A stretch of DNA of 64,000 bases, taken from NCBI GenBank assembly GCA_002794775.1, contig NBAY01000055.1, positions 124,001 through 188,000 on the forward strand. The letters are read 5' to 3'. A program made the translations under genes and the position numbers. The DNA is from Porodaedalea pini (taxonomy: Eukaryota; Basidiomycota; Agaricomycetes; Hymenochaetales; Hymenochaetaceae). Positions 10,057-20,038 of this stretch are shown in pieces. Position 1 is the first letter of the stretch, and each line of letters begins with the position of its first letter. Below the pieces are notes generated by a model that searched no databases, was not told the origin of the DNA, and saw only the letters and a program-made list of their open reading frames with translations.

Positions 10057-10754
10057 CACACCCAGGCTCATCCCCAGCGTACGTCGTCGCTGTCGACTCG
10101 CCTTCACTCAGTCTAGAGGAGCGCTCCCCTCGACGGACTTGACGTGTAAACCCCCTAAACGACAACCCTCAACCCTGCCCGGACGTTTTCGGACGTTCGT
10201 GTATTACGTAATTATATCAACCGACATTTCCCGACCCTGGCTTTACGAGTTAGCCTCTGGTGGAGCACGCACCTAACGTGGACGTGGGTGACAAGACGAG
10301 TTCAAACCTCGACGACAATCTCGTTTGTAATCTCGCTCGGATCCTACCGCCTCGTCATCAACTTCGCTGACGAACCCGCTCAACGTTGGCGTAACCCCGG
10401 ATCAAACGCGCAACCGATCCCTGTTCCTCCGCCGACGTCAAGATAGATCTCACCCACGAACAGCAACGGGCCCTTCCTGCTTCAGCCCGTTGGGATCCAG
10501 ACCGACCAGGCTACGTCGCGACCAATAATAGCGGCGTTACTCACGACATCTGGTGGAGTGAAATCCGGCGCAGCTGGTATTCATCAGACGAACGAGGGAG
10601 GAGAGCAAGGTGGCCCCCAGCCGCTCCGTCGTCACCTGCACCGTCAACGTCTACAGTCAACCTACCACCGACCCCGGGTCCTTACCGCGAAACCAACAGA
10701 GACCCCTCACCGCCGACTCCTCCAGAACCTTCGACACCCGCACCCGAACCCGCG
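10057..10754 (+). other. R1 ATG-free leader with two conserved open frames
   Basis: From the predicted RNA start (9839) to the gag ATG (10755) there is no ATG in any frame over 916 bases. The second half (from about 10395) is open in the gag frame and encodes a Trp-rich segment of the pattern WW-S-x5-WYS..R-x-RW-x-P at 10551 onwards. An earlier stretch (about 10230-10446) is open in another frame (SLWWSTHLTWTWVT ... INFADEP) and ends in TAG at 10444. Both segments are conserved at protein level in the other copies. Confidence 0.65.
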
Positions 10755-11837
10755 ATGTCAACAGAAGGTTTTAGCCAACAGCAAATGGCACAGATCGCGG
10801 CCATCGTTGCGAGTGCCTTCACCCATCAGGCGAACAACGCCCCAGCACCGGTCGCGGCCGCTAACCCCCCGACCCCCAACATAGACGTCGCCCGACCACG
10901 TGAATTCACTGGTGGCGACGACTACCTCGACTTCAGACGAGAAGTCCTTCTTTTTGTATCCGCGAACCCGAACCGATACCCTACGTCGGAGAGTAGAATT
11001 TATGTAGCTCTCTCTTACCTGAAGGGTGGTAATGCGGCGACGTGGGCGCAGAACTACGTCGAGGAGTCGACAACGTCGGGAATCGTCACATTCACCGACA
11101 GCTGGGAGAGATTCCAGGAACGACTCGACGCCTCGTTCGACGACCCGAATCGCAAGGAGGCGGCGCTGAAGGAATTCCGGGAGAAGGTCCAGAAGGACCT
11201 CACCGCAGACAAGTTCTTCCAACAGCTCGACGTCATCATCAAACGTGCGGAACTGAAGGATGACAGCATCATCTGTGATCGTCTCAAACGCGCCATGAAC
11301 ATCGAAGTAGTGCGTGGAGTCCTGAGATCAACGCCGGTTCCGACGAAGTACGAGGACTGGAAGAACAAGGCCATCGAGATCGATTGAGGCGAACAACAGA
11401 TCCGCGCAATCCAACGAGGTCGCCCGTTCATACCTCAGCCTCGCCCGCAACAACAACAAGGACCCCCGGCTCGCCGTCAGGTAGCGGCCCCTCACGTCGA
11501 CAGACGCGACGCGACTGGCGTCACCTTTGGAGGCGCTGGTCAACCGATGGACGTCTCAATGAACGAGGCGCAACGACGACGCGCGTGCTGGATCTGCGGC
11601 GGGCTGGGCCATTTCAAGGACAAGTGCCCGCAGGGGAAGCCAATCATCCAGCGCATGTTGGAACTAATGGCACCAGGCGAACGCCGCATCCTCGCGGACG
11701 AGCTCGGCGCGATGAAGGAATCGGCCTTCGAGGAAGTCGTAGACACTCGGAGGTCGACGGTGGAGGACTATGTGGAGGAAGAAGAGAATGACGAAGAGGT
11801 CGTCGACTCGCAGGGTTTTGCGAGTGGTCAGACGTAG
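10755..11837 (+). pseudogene. gag: R1 gag, one in-frame stop
   Basis: Structural protein frame of 361 codons starting MSTEGFSQQQ at the first ATG of the predicted RNA. The capsid-like part includes ARPREFTGGDDYLDFRREVL and LSYLKGGNAATWAQNYVEE. A CCHC zinc knuckle, CWICGGLGHFKDKC (CX2CX4HX4C), follows near 11590, then an acidic tail. A TGA at 11385-11387 replaces the Arg codon of ID-R-GEQQIR found in other copies (CGA to TGA, a CpG change), so this copy would make only the first 210 residues unless read through. The frame is otherwise intact up to TAG at 11835. The slippery site lies 16 bases before the gag stop. Confidence 0.9.
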
Positions 11838-11856
11838 CCATCGGGGCGACTGACCA
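11813..11856 (+). promoter_or_regulatory. R1 gag-pol -1 frameshift signal
   Basis: G_GGT_TTT (11813-11819) is in the gag zero frame as X_XXY_YYZ. A 5-base spacer GCGAG follows, then a 7-bp stem TGGTCAG (11825-11831) / CTGACCA (11850-11856) around an 18-base loop that contains the gag stop codon. A -1 slip continues without a stop into pol. The stem GGTCAG/CTGACC is present in every copy of the family. Older copies read GGATTTT instead: R2 19859, R3 22341, R5 46537, R7 53715. Confidence 0.82.
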
Positions 11857-14800
11857 AGAAGAACAAGATACTTCGAATCCGGAACCGCTAAAATATAACC
11901 AACCGTTTGTACAATACGTAGATGTGAACAACGTCGATGGTTTTTCCGACTACGAAGTCTCTACCGATGTGAAAGAAAGGGAGGAACATGAGCAGCTGTT
12001 CATGAGAGGAACTGGCGGACGCCAGCTGGACCTTCTCCTGAACGTCGGACACAGAATGGAAGGTGAAGTAAAGGAGGTGGACGCACACGCACTCGTAGAT
12101 TCGGGATGTACAGGATCGTGCATTGACGTAAGGTTCGTCGAACGGTACGGGCTGGAGACGAAGCGTTATATTCGACCCCTTGCGGTACTCAATGCCGACG
12201 GCACACACAACGAAGCCGGATTGATCGAGGAGTACGTCGACGTCGAACTTACGATCGGTCACCATAAAGAACAGATCGTCCTGGCGGTGACCTCGCTGGC
12301 ATCGTCCAACATCTTTTTAGGGTATGACTGGCTTCGTCGACACAACCCGGAAGTCGACTGGAAAACGGGAACACTCGACTTTACGCGTTGCCCGAGTGAA
12401 TGTGTGGTGGAGAGGAACGCGGAGGAAAGCATGCGGAAGGTGTGGAGAGCAGTGGAAGAGACGAAGGGGGTGAGAGAGATGCGAATGGACAAGACGTCCT
12501 GGCCCGCATACCTCGACGACTACGCCGATGTTTTTAGCGAAAAAGGTTTTGAAAAGCTACCGGAACATCGCCCCTGGGACCACGTCATCGACTTGAAGCC
12601 CGACTTCAAACCAAGCGACTGTAAGATCTACCCGCTCACGCCAACTGAGCAGCAGTCGCTCAAGGACTTCCTCGATGAAAATCTAAAGTCAGGTCGCATC
12701 CGACGGTCGATCTCGCCCATGGCGTCGCCTTTCTTCTTCATAAAAAAGGCCGACAAATCGCTACGCCCGATCCAGGATTACCGCAAACTCAACGACGGCA
12801 CGATCAAGAATAAGTACCCCCTCCCTCTCATCGACGAACTTGTTGATAAGGTCAAGAAGGCGAAGTACATCACTAAGCTTGACCTTCGCTGGGGGTACTA
12901 CAACGTCCGGATCCGCGAAGGCGACGAGTGGAAGGCGGCATTTCGCACGAACATGGGCCTCTTCGAGCCAACAGTCATGTTTTTCGGTCTTTGCAATGCG
13001 CCGGCGACGTTCCAAGCGTTCGTCAACCACATCTTCAAGGAACTGATCTACGCAAACTTGATCATCGTATACCTCGACGACATATTGATCCTCTCAGAAA
13101 CCATTGAGGAGCACATCGACACGTCGAGGCGCGTACTTCAGATCCTCCGGGAAAACGGCCTATACTTGAAACCGGAAAAGTGCGAATTCGATGCCAAGGT
13201 CGTTAAGTATCTCGGTCACATCATCGGCAACGGCGAGATCAAGGCGGACCCGGCAAAGACGGAGGCGATTGCGAACTGGCCAGTCCCACGAAACCTCAAG
13301 GAGCTACAACAGTTCCTTGGCATGGGTAATTGGCTACGACGGTTCATTAAGGACTACAGCAAGGTGGTCCATCCGCTGACGTCGCTGACGGGCAAGAAGG
13401 ACTGGGTATGGGAGACCGAACAGCAGAAGGCGTTCGAGGAGCTGAGACGACGTCTCTGCTCACCTCCAGTCCTGGCCATCGCCAACGACGAGGGCCCTTT
13501 CCGCGTTGAGGCGGACTCGTCGAACTTCGCACTCGGAGGCGTGCTATTGCAGAAACAGGAAGGCAAATGGAGGGTAGTCGCCTATAGGTCAGAAGCGCTC
13601 CTACCGGCCGAACGAAACTACGAGATCTACGACAAGGAAATGCTCGCCATCGTCTCGGCACTCAAGGAATGGCGTCAATACCTCCTGGGCGCTCGCCACA
13701 AGATCGAGATCTGGTCCGACCATGCCAACCTCACCTACTTCAGGTCGGCACAGAAACTGAGCTATCGACAAGCTCGCTGGCGGACAGAACTCGAGGAATT
13801 CGACTTCCACCTCGAGCACAAGTCGGGGAAGACGATGGGCAAGGCGGACCTACTGTCACGCAAAGCAGGCTACGATGAGGGAAAGGATGACAACGATGAC
13901 GTCGTGTTCATCAAGGACAAGTGGCTGAACCGCGGAGTAGTGAGGACGTCGCGTGAGGAAGTGTTGGAACGAGTGGGTGACGCGCAGAGGGCGCAGGACG
14001 AGTCGGAAAGACCAACGGGAATGACGAAGGCCGACGGGCTGTGGCGGATGAAAGGCAAGGTGTACGTGCCGTTGACGATGAAGGAAGCGGTTTTACGGGA
14101 ATGCCACGACTCGACCCTGGCAGGACATCCCGGATCGTCAAAAACGGTTGAACTGGTACGTCGAGACTTCTGGTGGGCGTCGATGTTCTCCGACATTCGA
14201 GCATACGTCCGAGGATGCGACCGTTGCCAGCGGACGAAGGCTCTGAGAACATCAAGATCAAGGCCACTTCACCCGAACACGATCCCGGAAGGCCCATGGG
14301 AAATCGTCACGGTCGACCTCATCGGAGAACTCCCAGACTCCAAGGGGCACAACGCAATCTGTGTCTTCGTCGACAGGTTCTCGAAACAAATGCACGCGAT
14401 CCCGACGACGACAAGGCTGTCAGCAGAAGGCATGGCCCAGCTGTACCGAGACCAAGTCTTCCGCCTTCACGGCTTGCCGAAGAAGATCATCCATGATCGA
14501 GGCACACAGTTTGACGCATCAATGATGAAGGAGCTGTACAAACTCCTACACATCGAAGGCAACCCGTCGACGGCGTACCATCCACAGACAGATGGTCAGA
14601 CAGAACGTGTTAACCAAGAGCTCGAACAGTATCTTAGACTCTTCGTGAACCACCGCCAATCGGACTGGAAAGACTGGCTCCCCCTCGCAGAGTTTGCGTA
14701 CAATAACCGCGAACATTCGGCGACGAAGATGTCCCCTTTCTACGCGAACACAGGACGTCACCCCTTGAGCTTTGACACGACACGAACCTCGTCTACCAAC

Positions 14801-15463
14801 ATGTCGGCGGAAGAATTCGTGAAGCACATAAAAGAGACTCATCGTGTCGCGAAGGACAACCTGGTCAAAGCGGCAGACGACATGAAACGCTACCATGACC
14901 GAACGGCAGGAGCTTCGGTAGAGTACAAGGCTGGCGATAAGGTCTTCCTCGATGGACGAAATATCAGCACAGATTCGCCCACGAAGAAGCTTGCCGACAA
15001 ATGGTACGGTCCCTTTGACATCGTCGACAAAGTAGGAGCGAGCGCTTACAAACTCAAACTCCCGAAACGATGGAAAAAGGTCCACCCTGTCTTCAACGAA
15101 GCCCTGTTGAAACCCGCCGTCAAACCGTCCTTTGAAAGCCAGAAGCAACCACCACCGCCACCGCCAGACATCATCGATAACGAGGAGGAATACGAACTCG
15201 AGGAAGTCTTAGACTCACGCCTGCACCGAGGGAAACTACAGTACCTTGTCAAGTGGGTCGGCTACAATGAACCTACCTGGCAGCCTGAGTCAGACTTCGG
15301 CGAGAACGCAAAGGAGGCGATCGCTGAGTTCTACCTCAAACATCCCGGTGCACCTCGAAGACTCGAAATCCCTCGTCAACGACTTCGTCCGCTTTTCGCC
15401 AACACTGAGCCAGACGACCGCGATCATGGTTGGTCGGGACGCCCAACCTTGAAGGGGGGGTAA
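11819..15463 (+). CDS. pol: R1 pol polyprotein, intact
   Basis: Open for 1214 codons counted from the first codon after the frameshift. In order: aspartic protease with DSG at residues 94-96 (LVDSGCTGS); reverse transcriptase with QDYRKLN, LDLRWGYYNV and YLDD at about 417-421 (13070-13081); RNase H with VEADSSNFALGG around 566; integrase with an HHCC finger (ECHDSTLAGHPG .. CDRCQ from about 763), catalytic TVDLIGELP (Asp 833), HDRGTQFD and TDGQTERVNQE; a GPF-like module (DKWYGPFDIV); and a C-terminal chromodomain (LQYLVKWVGYNEPTWQPE) that should tether integration to modified chromatin. There is no pol ATG; it is made as a Gag-Pol fusion. The last codons Lys-Gly-Gly are the polypurine tract, and the TAA stop abuts the LTR. 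Four copies (R1, R4, R6, R8) have exactly this length. Confidence 0.95.
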   Translation, partial: CEWSDVAIGATDQEEQDTSNPEPLKYNQPFVQYVDVNNVDGFSDYEVSTDVKEREEHEQLFMRGTGGRQLDLLLNVGHRMEGEVKEVDAHALVDSGCTGSCIDVRFVERYGLETKRYIRPLAVLNADGTHNEAGLIEEYVDVELTIGHHKEQIVLAVTSLASSNIFLGYDWLRRHNPEVDWKTGTLDFTRCPSECVVERNAEESMRKVWRAVEETKGVREMRMDKTSWPAYLDDYADVFSEKGFEKLPEHRPWDHVIDLKPDFKPSDCKIYPLTPTEQQSLKDFLDENLKSGRIRRSISPMASPFFFIKKADKSLRPIQDYRKLNDGTIKNKYPLPLIDELVDKVKKAKYITKLDLRWGYYNVRIREGDEWKAAFRTNMGLFEPTVMFFGLCNAPATFQAFVNHIFKELIYANLIIVYLDDILILSETIEEHIDTSRRVLQILRENGLYLKPEKCEFDAKVVKYLGHIIGNGEIKADPAKTEAIANWPVPRNLKELQQFLGMGNWLRRFIKDYSKVVHPLTSLTGKKDWVWETEQQKAFEELRRRLCSPPVLAIANDEGPFRVEADSSNFALGGVLLQKQEGKWRVVAYRSEALLPAERNYEIYDKEMLAIVSALKEWRQYLLGARHKIEIWSDHANLTYFRSAQKLSYRQARWRTELEEFDFHLEHKSGKTMGKADLLSRKAGYDEGKDDNDDVVFIKDKWLNRGVVRTSREEVLERVGDAQRAQDESERPTGMTKADGLWRMKGKVYVPLTMKEAVLRECHDSTLAGHPGSSKTVELVRRDFWWASMFSDIRAYVRGCDRCQRTKALRTSRSRPLHPNTIPEGPWEIVTVDLIGELPDSKGHNAICVFVDRFSKQMHAIPTTTRLSAEGMAQLYRDQVFRLHGLPKKIIHDRGTQFDASMMKELYKLLHIEGNPSTAYHPQTDGQTERVNQELEQYLRLFVNHRQSDWKDWLPLAEFAYNNREHSATKMSPFYANTGRHPLSFDTTRTSSTNMSAEEFVKHIKETHRVAKDNLVKAADDMKRYHDRTAGASVEYKAGDKVFLDGRNISTDSPTKKLADKWYGPFDIVDKVGASAYKLKLPKRWKKVHPVFNEALLKPAVKPSFESQKQPPPPPPDIIDNEEEYELEEVLDSRLHRGKLQYLVKWVGYNEPTWQPESDFGENAKEAIAEFYLKHPGAPRRLEIPRQRLRPLFANTEPDDRDHGWSGRPTLKGG
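15451..15460 (+). promoter_or_regulatory. R1 polypurine tract
   Basis: GAAGGGGGGG, three bases (the TAA pol stop) before the 3' LTR; the expected primer for plus-strand DNA. Equivalent GA(A/G)GGGGG tracts precede the right LTRs of the other copies. Confidence 0.75.
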
Positions 15464-15889
15464 TGTTAGAACTCGAACCTTCGCCTTTTCCTCTATTTTC
15501 CCTTTACCATTTTCTTTCCTTTTAACCGCTCCTTTTTCATTATAATTAATCATCTTTCCAATCACTTCCCACACTCCCTTCATATAACCTTCATTCGTTC
15601 CATTCCCACTCATTATGTAATGTTAGGTAATATAGTCTCATGGTCGTCGCTATATAAGGTCTCAGGAATCGCATGAACTCCTTGTTCTGCTTTTCCTCTT
15701 ACCTCCGCGACGACCTAGGTGAGACTCGTCCCCCTTGTATTAGTCTAGTCTTGTATTAATCCTCTTACCTCCGCGACGACCTAGCCTGAGTAAGCGTGTC
15801 CCGAGTCTACGCTCGAGTATAGCACGTCCCAGACGATAGTCAGCCGAGGCCTGCCCAGTCCGAGTAGTCTCCCGGGCTCCCGCCTAACA
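15464..15889 (+). repeat. R1 3' LTR
   Basis: 426 bp, same ends as the 5' LTR; two differences noted by eye. Followed by the second gtcat target copy at 15890. Confidence 0.95.
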
Positions 15890-17741
15890 GTCATCAGCTC
15901 ACGTTGATTACATTGTAGAGTTCCGATGAGTGGCCAATCACTGCAGATCCCTCTAGAGGCCATCCATTGCACATTCTGACAATTATTGACATGTACTGGA
16001 CTCAGAGTAATTTGCCCAACATATACTGGACACAGGATGATTTGCCTGACATCACATCAGCAGATCACTAGGAAGATCCCCCTGGCAATTCGGGATGTAC
16101 CAGAAAGCTTATGTCATTGGAGTCAGTTGGGACGTGTACCAGAGATCAGCCCGATGATGGATGACGACTCACTGATTGGAGGATCTCAGTTCTGGTGGAG
16201 CTGTGATATGACTGGATGATGGACTGAGGCAAATAGGGAAGTTGTCACATGGACATGTTTTCTTTTGATTTTCTATGTTTCTCTTATGTTCCAAGTGTTT
16301 TCTCTTTGATGCTCTATGCATCAGGAAAATGGCAAAAACTCATAGTTAGCCATAGTGGTATATAGTCACATAGCAGTTTATAGCATGTTATAGTCATGTA
16401 TAGTTGCATAGTACATAGTGATAGAGTGCCATATAGTGCTTATAGTTTTATATAGTTCATAGGCTCTCATAGTTATATAAAGTTATATAGCATATAGTTT
16501 ATAGTATCCATAGTCAGATATAGCTGTAATAGTATTATATAGTATATATCTACAATGATGCTGAGTAGAGAATCTTAATAGCACCATGGATGAAAACCAA
16601 CCTGAGGTCACAACTGAATGATGACTAGCATTTAGAATCTGTATTCATCAATCAGAAAAATATCTGCATAAAATAAAAATCATGGTTGGGAGACTATTTT
16701 TGGCTGCTCCTAAGTCTGCATTGCATCACTCTCATTCAAACATTTATTTGTATAAATTTAAATTGTCTCTACTCTTTTACCCACTAATATTGACACACTG
16801 GTTGTTGAAGAAATACTTTGGGATGAAGGGTCAATTGTGTCAGCGACGGACTACGGATACGCAAGAGGTAACCGGGTTGTGCAGAACTCAGTCAAAGGAG
16901 AGGAGGAGAGAGAGAGAGAGTGGTGAGCCAGGGGAGCTGACACAGCACAAGGAGGAGAGACAGCTTCTGGACGTAGCCAGGTCGAATTGACCAGGTCAAA
17001 ACTAAGGGATAAGTACAGGAGGACTACCTACTTATATACCCTTTAGAGGCTGCACATGGACCAGGGAATTAGCTATTACATAAGGATAGATGAAAGAACA
17101 TCATGGAACTTCATGGAACAATAGTGTCATAGGATCAGTCAGCGAGTGATGAGAGTGTGGGAAAAGGACATAATGGATATGAGTAAACTGAAAAAAGTGT
17201 GATTAGTAATGACTGGATAAGATATGATAAGATAAGATAACAGGGAATGATAATAAAAATGAAAATGATTAAATCGTCCATGACAAATTACAGCTATTTT
17301 CATAAGTCCTGCAACACATGCATGTCAAGTGAAATGAGCCTCAGCTGAGCCAAAATATTGAAAAATTAGAATGAATGCCTATTTTCTCTGTGAATTCTGC
17401 ACAGCACCTGCTCATTAAGTACTCAAAAGAAAGGCACAGCTCTCAGGAGCAGAAATATGTAAAATAGGGAGCAATAAATTGACTGTGTAGGTGGGTGGAG
17501 ATCAAACAAGTGCAGCAGGTCTGTTCTCTCACCCTTTTCCACTGAGATTCAAAAATTATGGCTCCCCTACATCTACCTATAAAATTCTTTCCTATGTCTG
17601 TAAATTAAGTATATGACTATACCAACATCTTCTGAAAGTTTGAAGCCAATTCATTCAGTATTCATGGTGCAGCAGCAAGATTTGTGTTTCACTTCAAGCT
17701 CTTTCCACCCTCCTTTTCTCACAACAGGTCTTGCAGAGTAG
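15890..17741. other. AT-rich host DNA between R1 and R2
   Basis: 1.85 kb without a recognisable gene. 16330-16560 is a degenerate array of TATAG/CATAGT units. A short GA run (GAGAGAGAGAGAG) sits near 16908. An open frame at 16682-16990 (102 codons) has no known motif. This is the original neighbourhood of the single-copy region, continuous with 9613 once R1 is removed. Confidence 0.5.
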
Positions 17742-18100
17742 TGTTAGGACTCGAACTTTCCCTCTTCTTTTATTTTCCCTTTTACCATTTCTCTTCTTTT
17801 AATCACCCCTTTTCATTATATTTAATCATCTTTCCAATCATTTCCCATGCTCCCTTCACATGACCTTCATTCATTCCATTCCATCTGCTCATGTGACATT
17901 AGGTAATATAGTCTCACGGTCGTCACTATATAAGGTCTCAGGAATCGCATGAACTCCTTGTTCTGCTTTTCCTCTTACCTCTGCGATGACCTAGCCTGAG
18001 TACAGTGTGTCCCGAGTCCCTGCTTGAGTATAGCATGTCTCAGACGACAGTCAGCTGAGGCCTGCCCAGTCCGAGTCATCTCCTGGACTCCTGCCTAACA
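17742..18100 (+). repeat. R2 5' LTR, lacking 66 bases
   Basis: 359 bp instead of about 425. Exactly one copy of the duplicated CTCTTACCTC..GACCTAG motif plus the GTGAGAC..CTAG stretch between is absent, so the sequence passes straight from GACCTAG to CCTGAG. This is what either splicing of an R-U5 intron followed by reverse transcription, or deletion between the repeats, would give. Self-primer copy at 17960-17970. Confidence 0.88.
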
Positions 18101-18806
18101 TAAAAGCAGAACCCCACCCAGGCTCATCCCCAGTGTACGTTGTCACTGTCGACTCACCTTCACTTGGTCTAGAGGAGCATTCCCCTCAATGGACTTGACG
18201 TGTAAACTCCCTAAACGACAACCCTCAACCCTGCCTGGACGTTCTCGGACGTTTGTGTATTACATAAACTTTCCAACCAACTTTCCTCAAAATGCTTACT
18301 GCATTTGGACACCAACTTGACGTTGGATGAGTTGCCATCTTGATTAGGAGACCATTTCTCACCCTGGCCCTCCACATCTCCCTTTGGTGGAGTACGCACC
18401 TGACGTGGACATGGGTCACTAGACGAGTACAAGCGTCTACGGCAATATCACTGAATGAACAACCGATCCCTGTTCCCCCACCCTCTTAGACAAGATAGAT
18501 ATCACTGAGGAACAGCGTCGAGCTCTCCCTTCATCGGCACGTTGGGATCCAGACCGACCAAGCTACGTTGCGACTGACAATAGCAGCGTCGTACACGAGA
18601 TCTGGTACAGCGATATCAGTAAACATTGGTACTTGACAACTGCGGACGGAAAGAGAGCTAGGTGGTCTCCAGCCACTCCTTCATCGCCCGCGCCGTTGAC
18701 ATCTACCGTGGTTTTACCACCAATTCCAGGTCCTTACCGCAAAACCCATAGGGATCTGTCGCCACCAACCCCTCCTGAACCCTCAACGCCTGTGCCCGAA
18801 CCAACA

Positions 18807-19883
18807 ATGTCGACAGGAGGCTTCAGCCAGCAACAGCTGGAACAAATTGCGGCGATTGTCACAGGAGCGTTTACCTACCAAGCAGCCCAAACCCCGGCAG
18901 GTGCTGGCCAAGGTAATGCCCCACCTCCCTTGATAGACATCGCCCAGCCACGCGAATTCGCTGGCAGTGACGATTACCTCGACTTCAGGCGCAAAGTCCT
19001 TCTCTTTGTCTCAGCGAACCCCACGAGATACCCCACATCGTCGAGCAAGATCTACGTCGCCCTTTCTTATCTCAAGGGTGGCAATGCGTCAACGTGGGCA
19101 CAGAATTACGTCCAGGAATTCATGACAGGTGGCGTTGTGAGTTTCACGGATAGCTGGACCAGATTCCAGGAGTGACTGGACACCTCGTTCGATGACCCAA
19201 ACAGAAAGGAGAAGGCACTGAAGGAATTCTGAGAAAAGGTTCAGAAGGACCTCTCCACCGATGAGTTCTTCCAGAAGCTCAACGTGGTCATCAAGGCGGC
19301 AGACCTGACAGATGACAACATCATCTGCGACCGCCTGAAGCGTGCGATGAACATCGAGGTGGTCCATGGGGTGTTGAGGTCGACACTGGTCCTGACAATG
19401 TACAACGCCTGGAAGAAGAAGGCTATTGAGATCGATCAGGGTGAACAGCAGATCCGCGCCATATAACGAGGTTGTGCTTTCCCGCCCTCACCACGCCCAC
19501 AACAGACTCCTCCGGTACGATGTCAGGCGGTAGCTCCTCACGTTGACAAGCGCGACGCAACAGGCATCACATTCGGAGGCGCCGGCCAGCCGATGGACAT
19601 CTCAATGAATGAGGCGCAATGATGACGGGCATGCTGGATCTGTGGCAAGCTGGGTCACTTTAAAGACACGTGCCTGCAAGGAAAGACGATCGTGCAGCGC
19701 ATGCTGCAGATGATGGTGCCAGGCAAGCGTCACCTCCTCGCCAACGAGCTAGGCGCAATGAAGGAATCAGCCTTTGAGGAAGTCATAGACACTCGGAGGG
19801 CAACTGTAGAGGACTATGTGGAAGAGGAAGACAATGACGAAGAGGTCGTTGACTTGCAGGATTTTGCGAGTGGTCAGGCGTAG
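18807..19883 (+). pseudogene. gag: R2 gag remnant
   Basis: 359-codon frame beginning MSTGGFSQQQLEQIAAIV, colinear with R1 gag, with in-frame stops including TGA at 19173-19175 and near 19230, another near 19464, and a TGA in the run-up to the CCHC knuckle (about 19621). Several stops replace Arg codons (CGA to TGA). GGATTTT slip site at 19859-19865. The pol frame begins and is cut at 20038 by R3. Confidence 0.85.
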
Positions 19884-20038
19884 CCATCGGGGCGACTGAC
19901 CGAGAAGAACAAGGGGCTTCAAATCTGGACTTGATAAAATATAACCAACCGTCTGTACAATACGTAGATGCAAACAACGTCAATGGTTTTCCTGATTATG
20001 AAGTCCCCACCGGTGTGAATGAGAATAGTGAGTACGAG

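Larger units (their letters stand above)
9619..15889 (+). mobile_element. R1: complete chromodomain Ty3/gypsy retrotransposon, TSD gtcat
   Basis: 6271-bp element bounded by 426-bp LTRs that start TGTTAG and end CTAACA. The flanking 5-mers at 9614-9618 and 15890-15894 are both gtcat, proving one insertion event into host DNA. By eye I count two differences between the LTRs (TTG/TCG in gtgagactTgtccc, and CCTGAG/CCCGAG), both C-to-T in the left copy, so insertion is recent. The interior carries leader, gag with one stop, a frameshift signal and an open pol. It is the only element here not nested in another. Confidence 0.96.

Noticed and set aside
10045..10062. tRNA-primed primer-binding site after the 5' LTR
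   Set aside because: No TGG start and no fit to a tRNA 3' end; the exact 11-base match to the LTR explains the site better.
10558..10884. 108-codon frame in the R1 leader overlapping the gag start (MKSGAAGIHQ..)
   Set aside because: It begins with GTG, not ATG, and lies out of phase with gag; the gag-phase frame keeps the conserved Trp pattern, this one does not.
12761..15148. Long antisense and alternate-frame open frames within pol (for example 12761-13030 and 14546-15148 minus)
   Set aside because: They recur at the same place in every pol copy as shadows of its codon use and have no independent motifs or starts.
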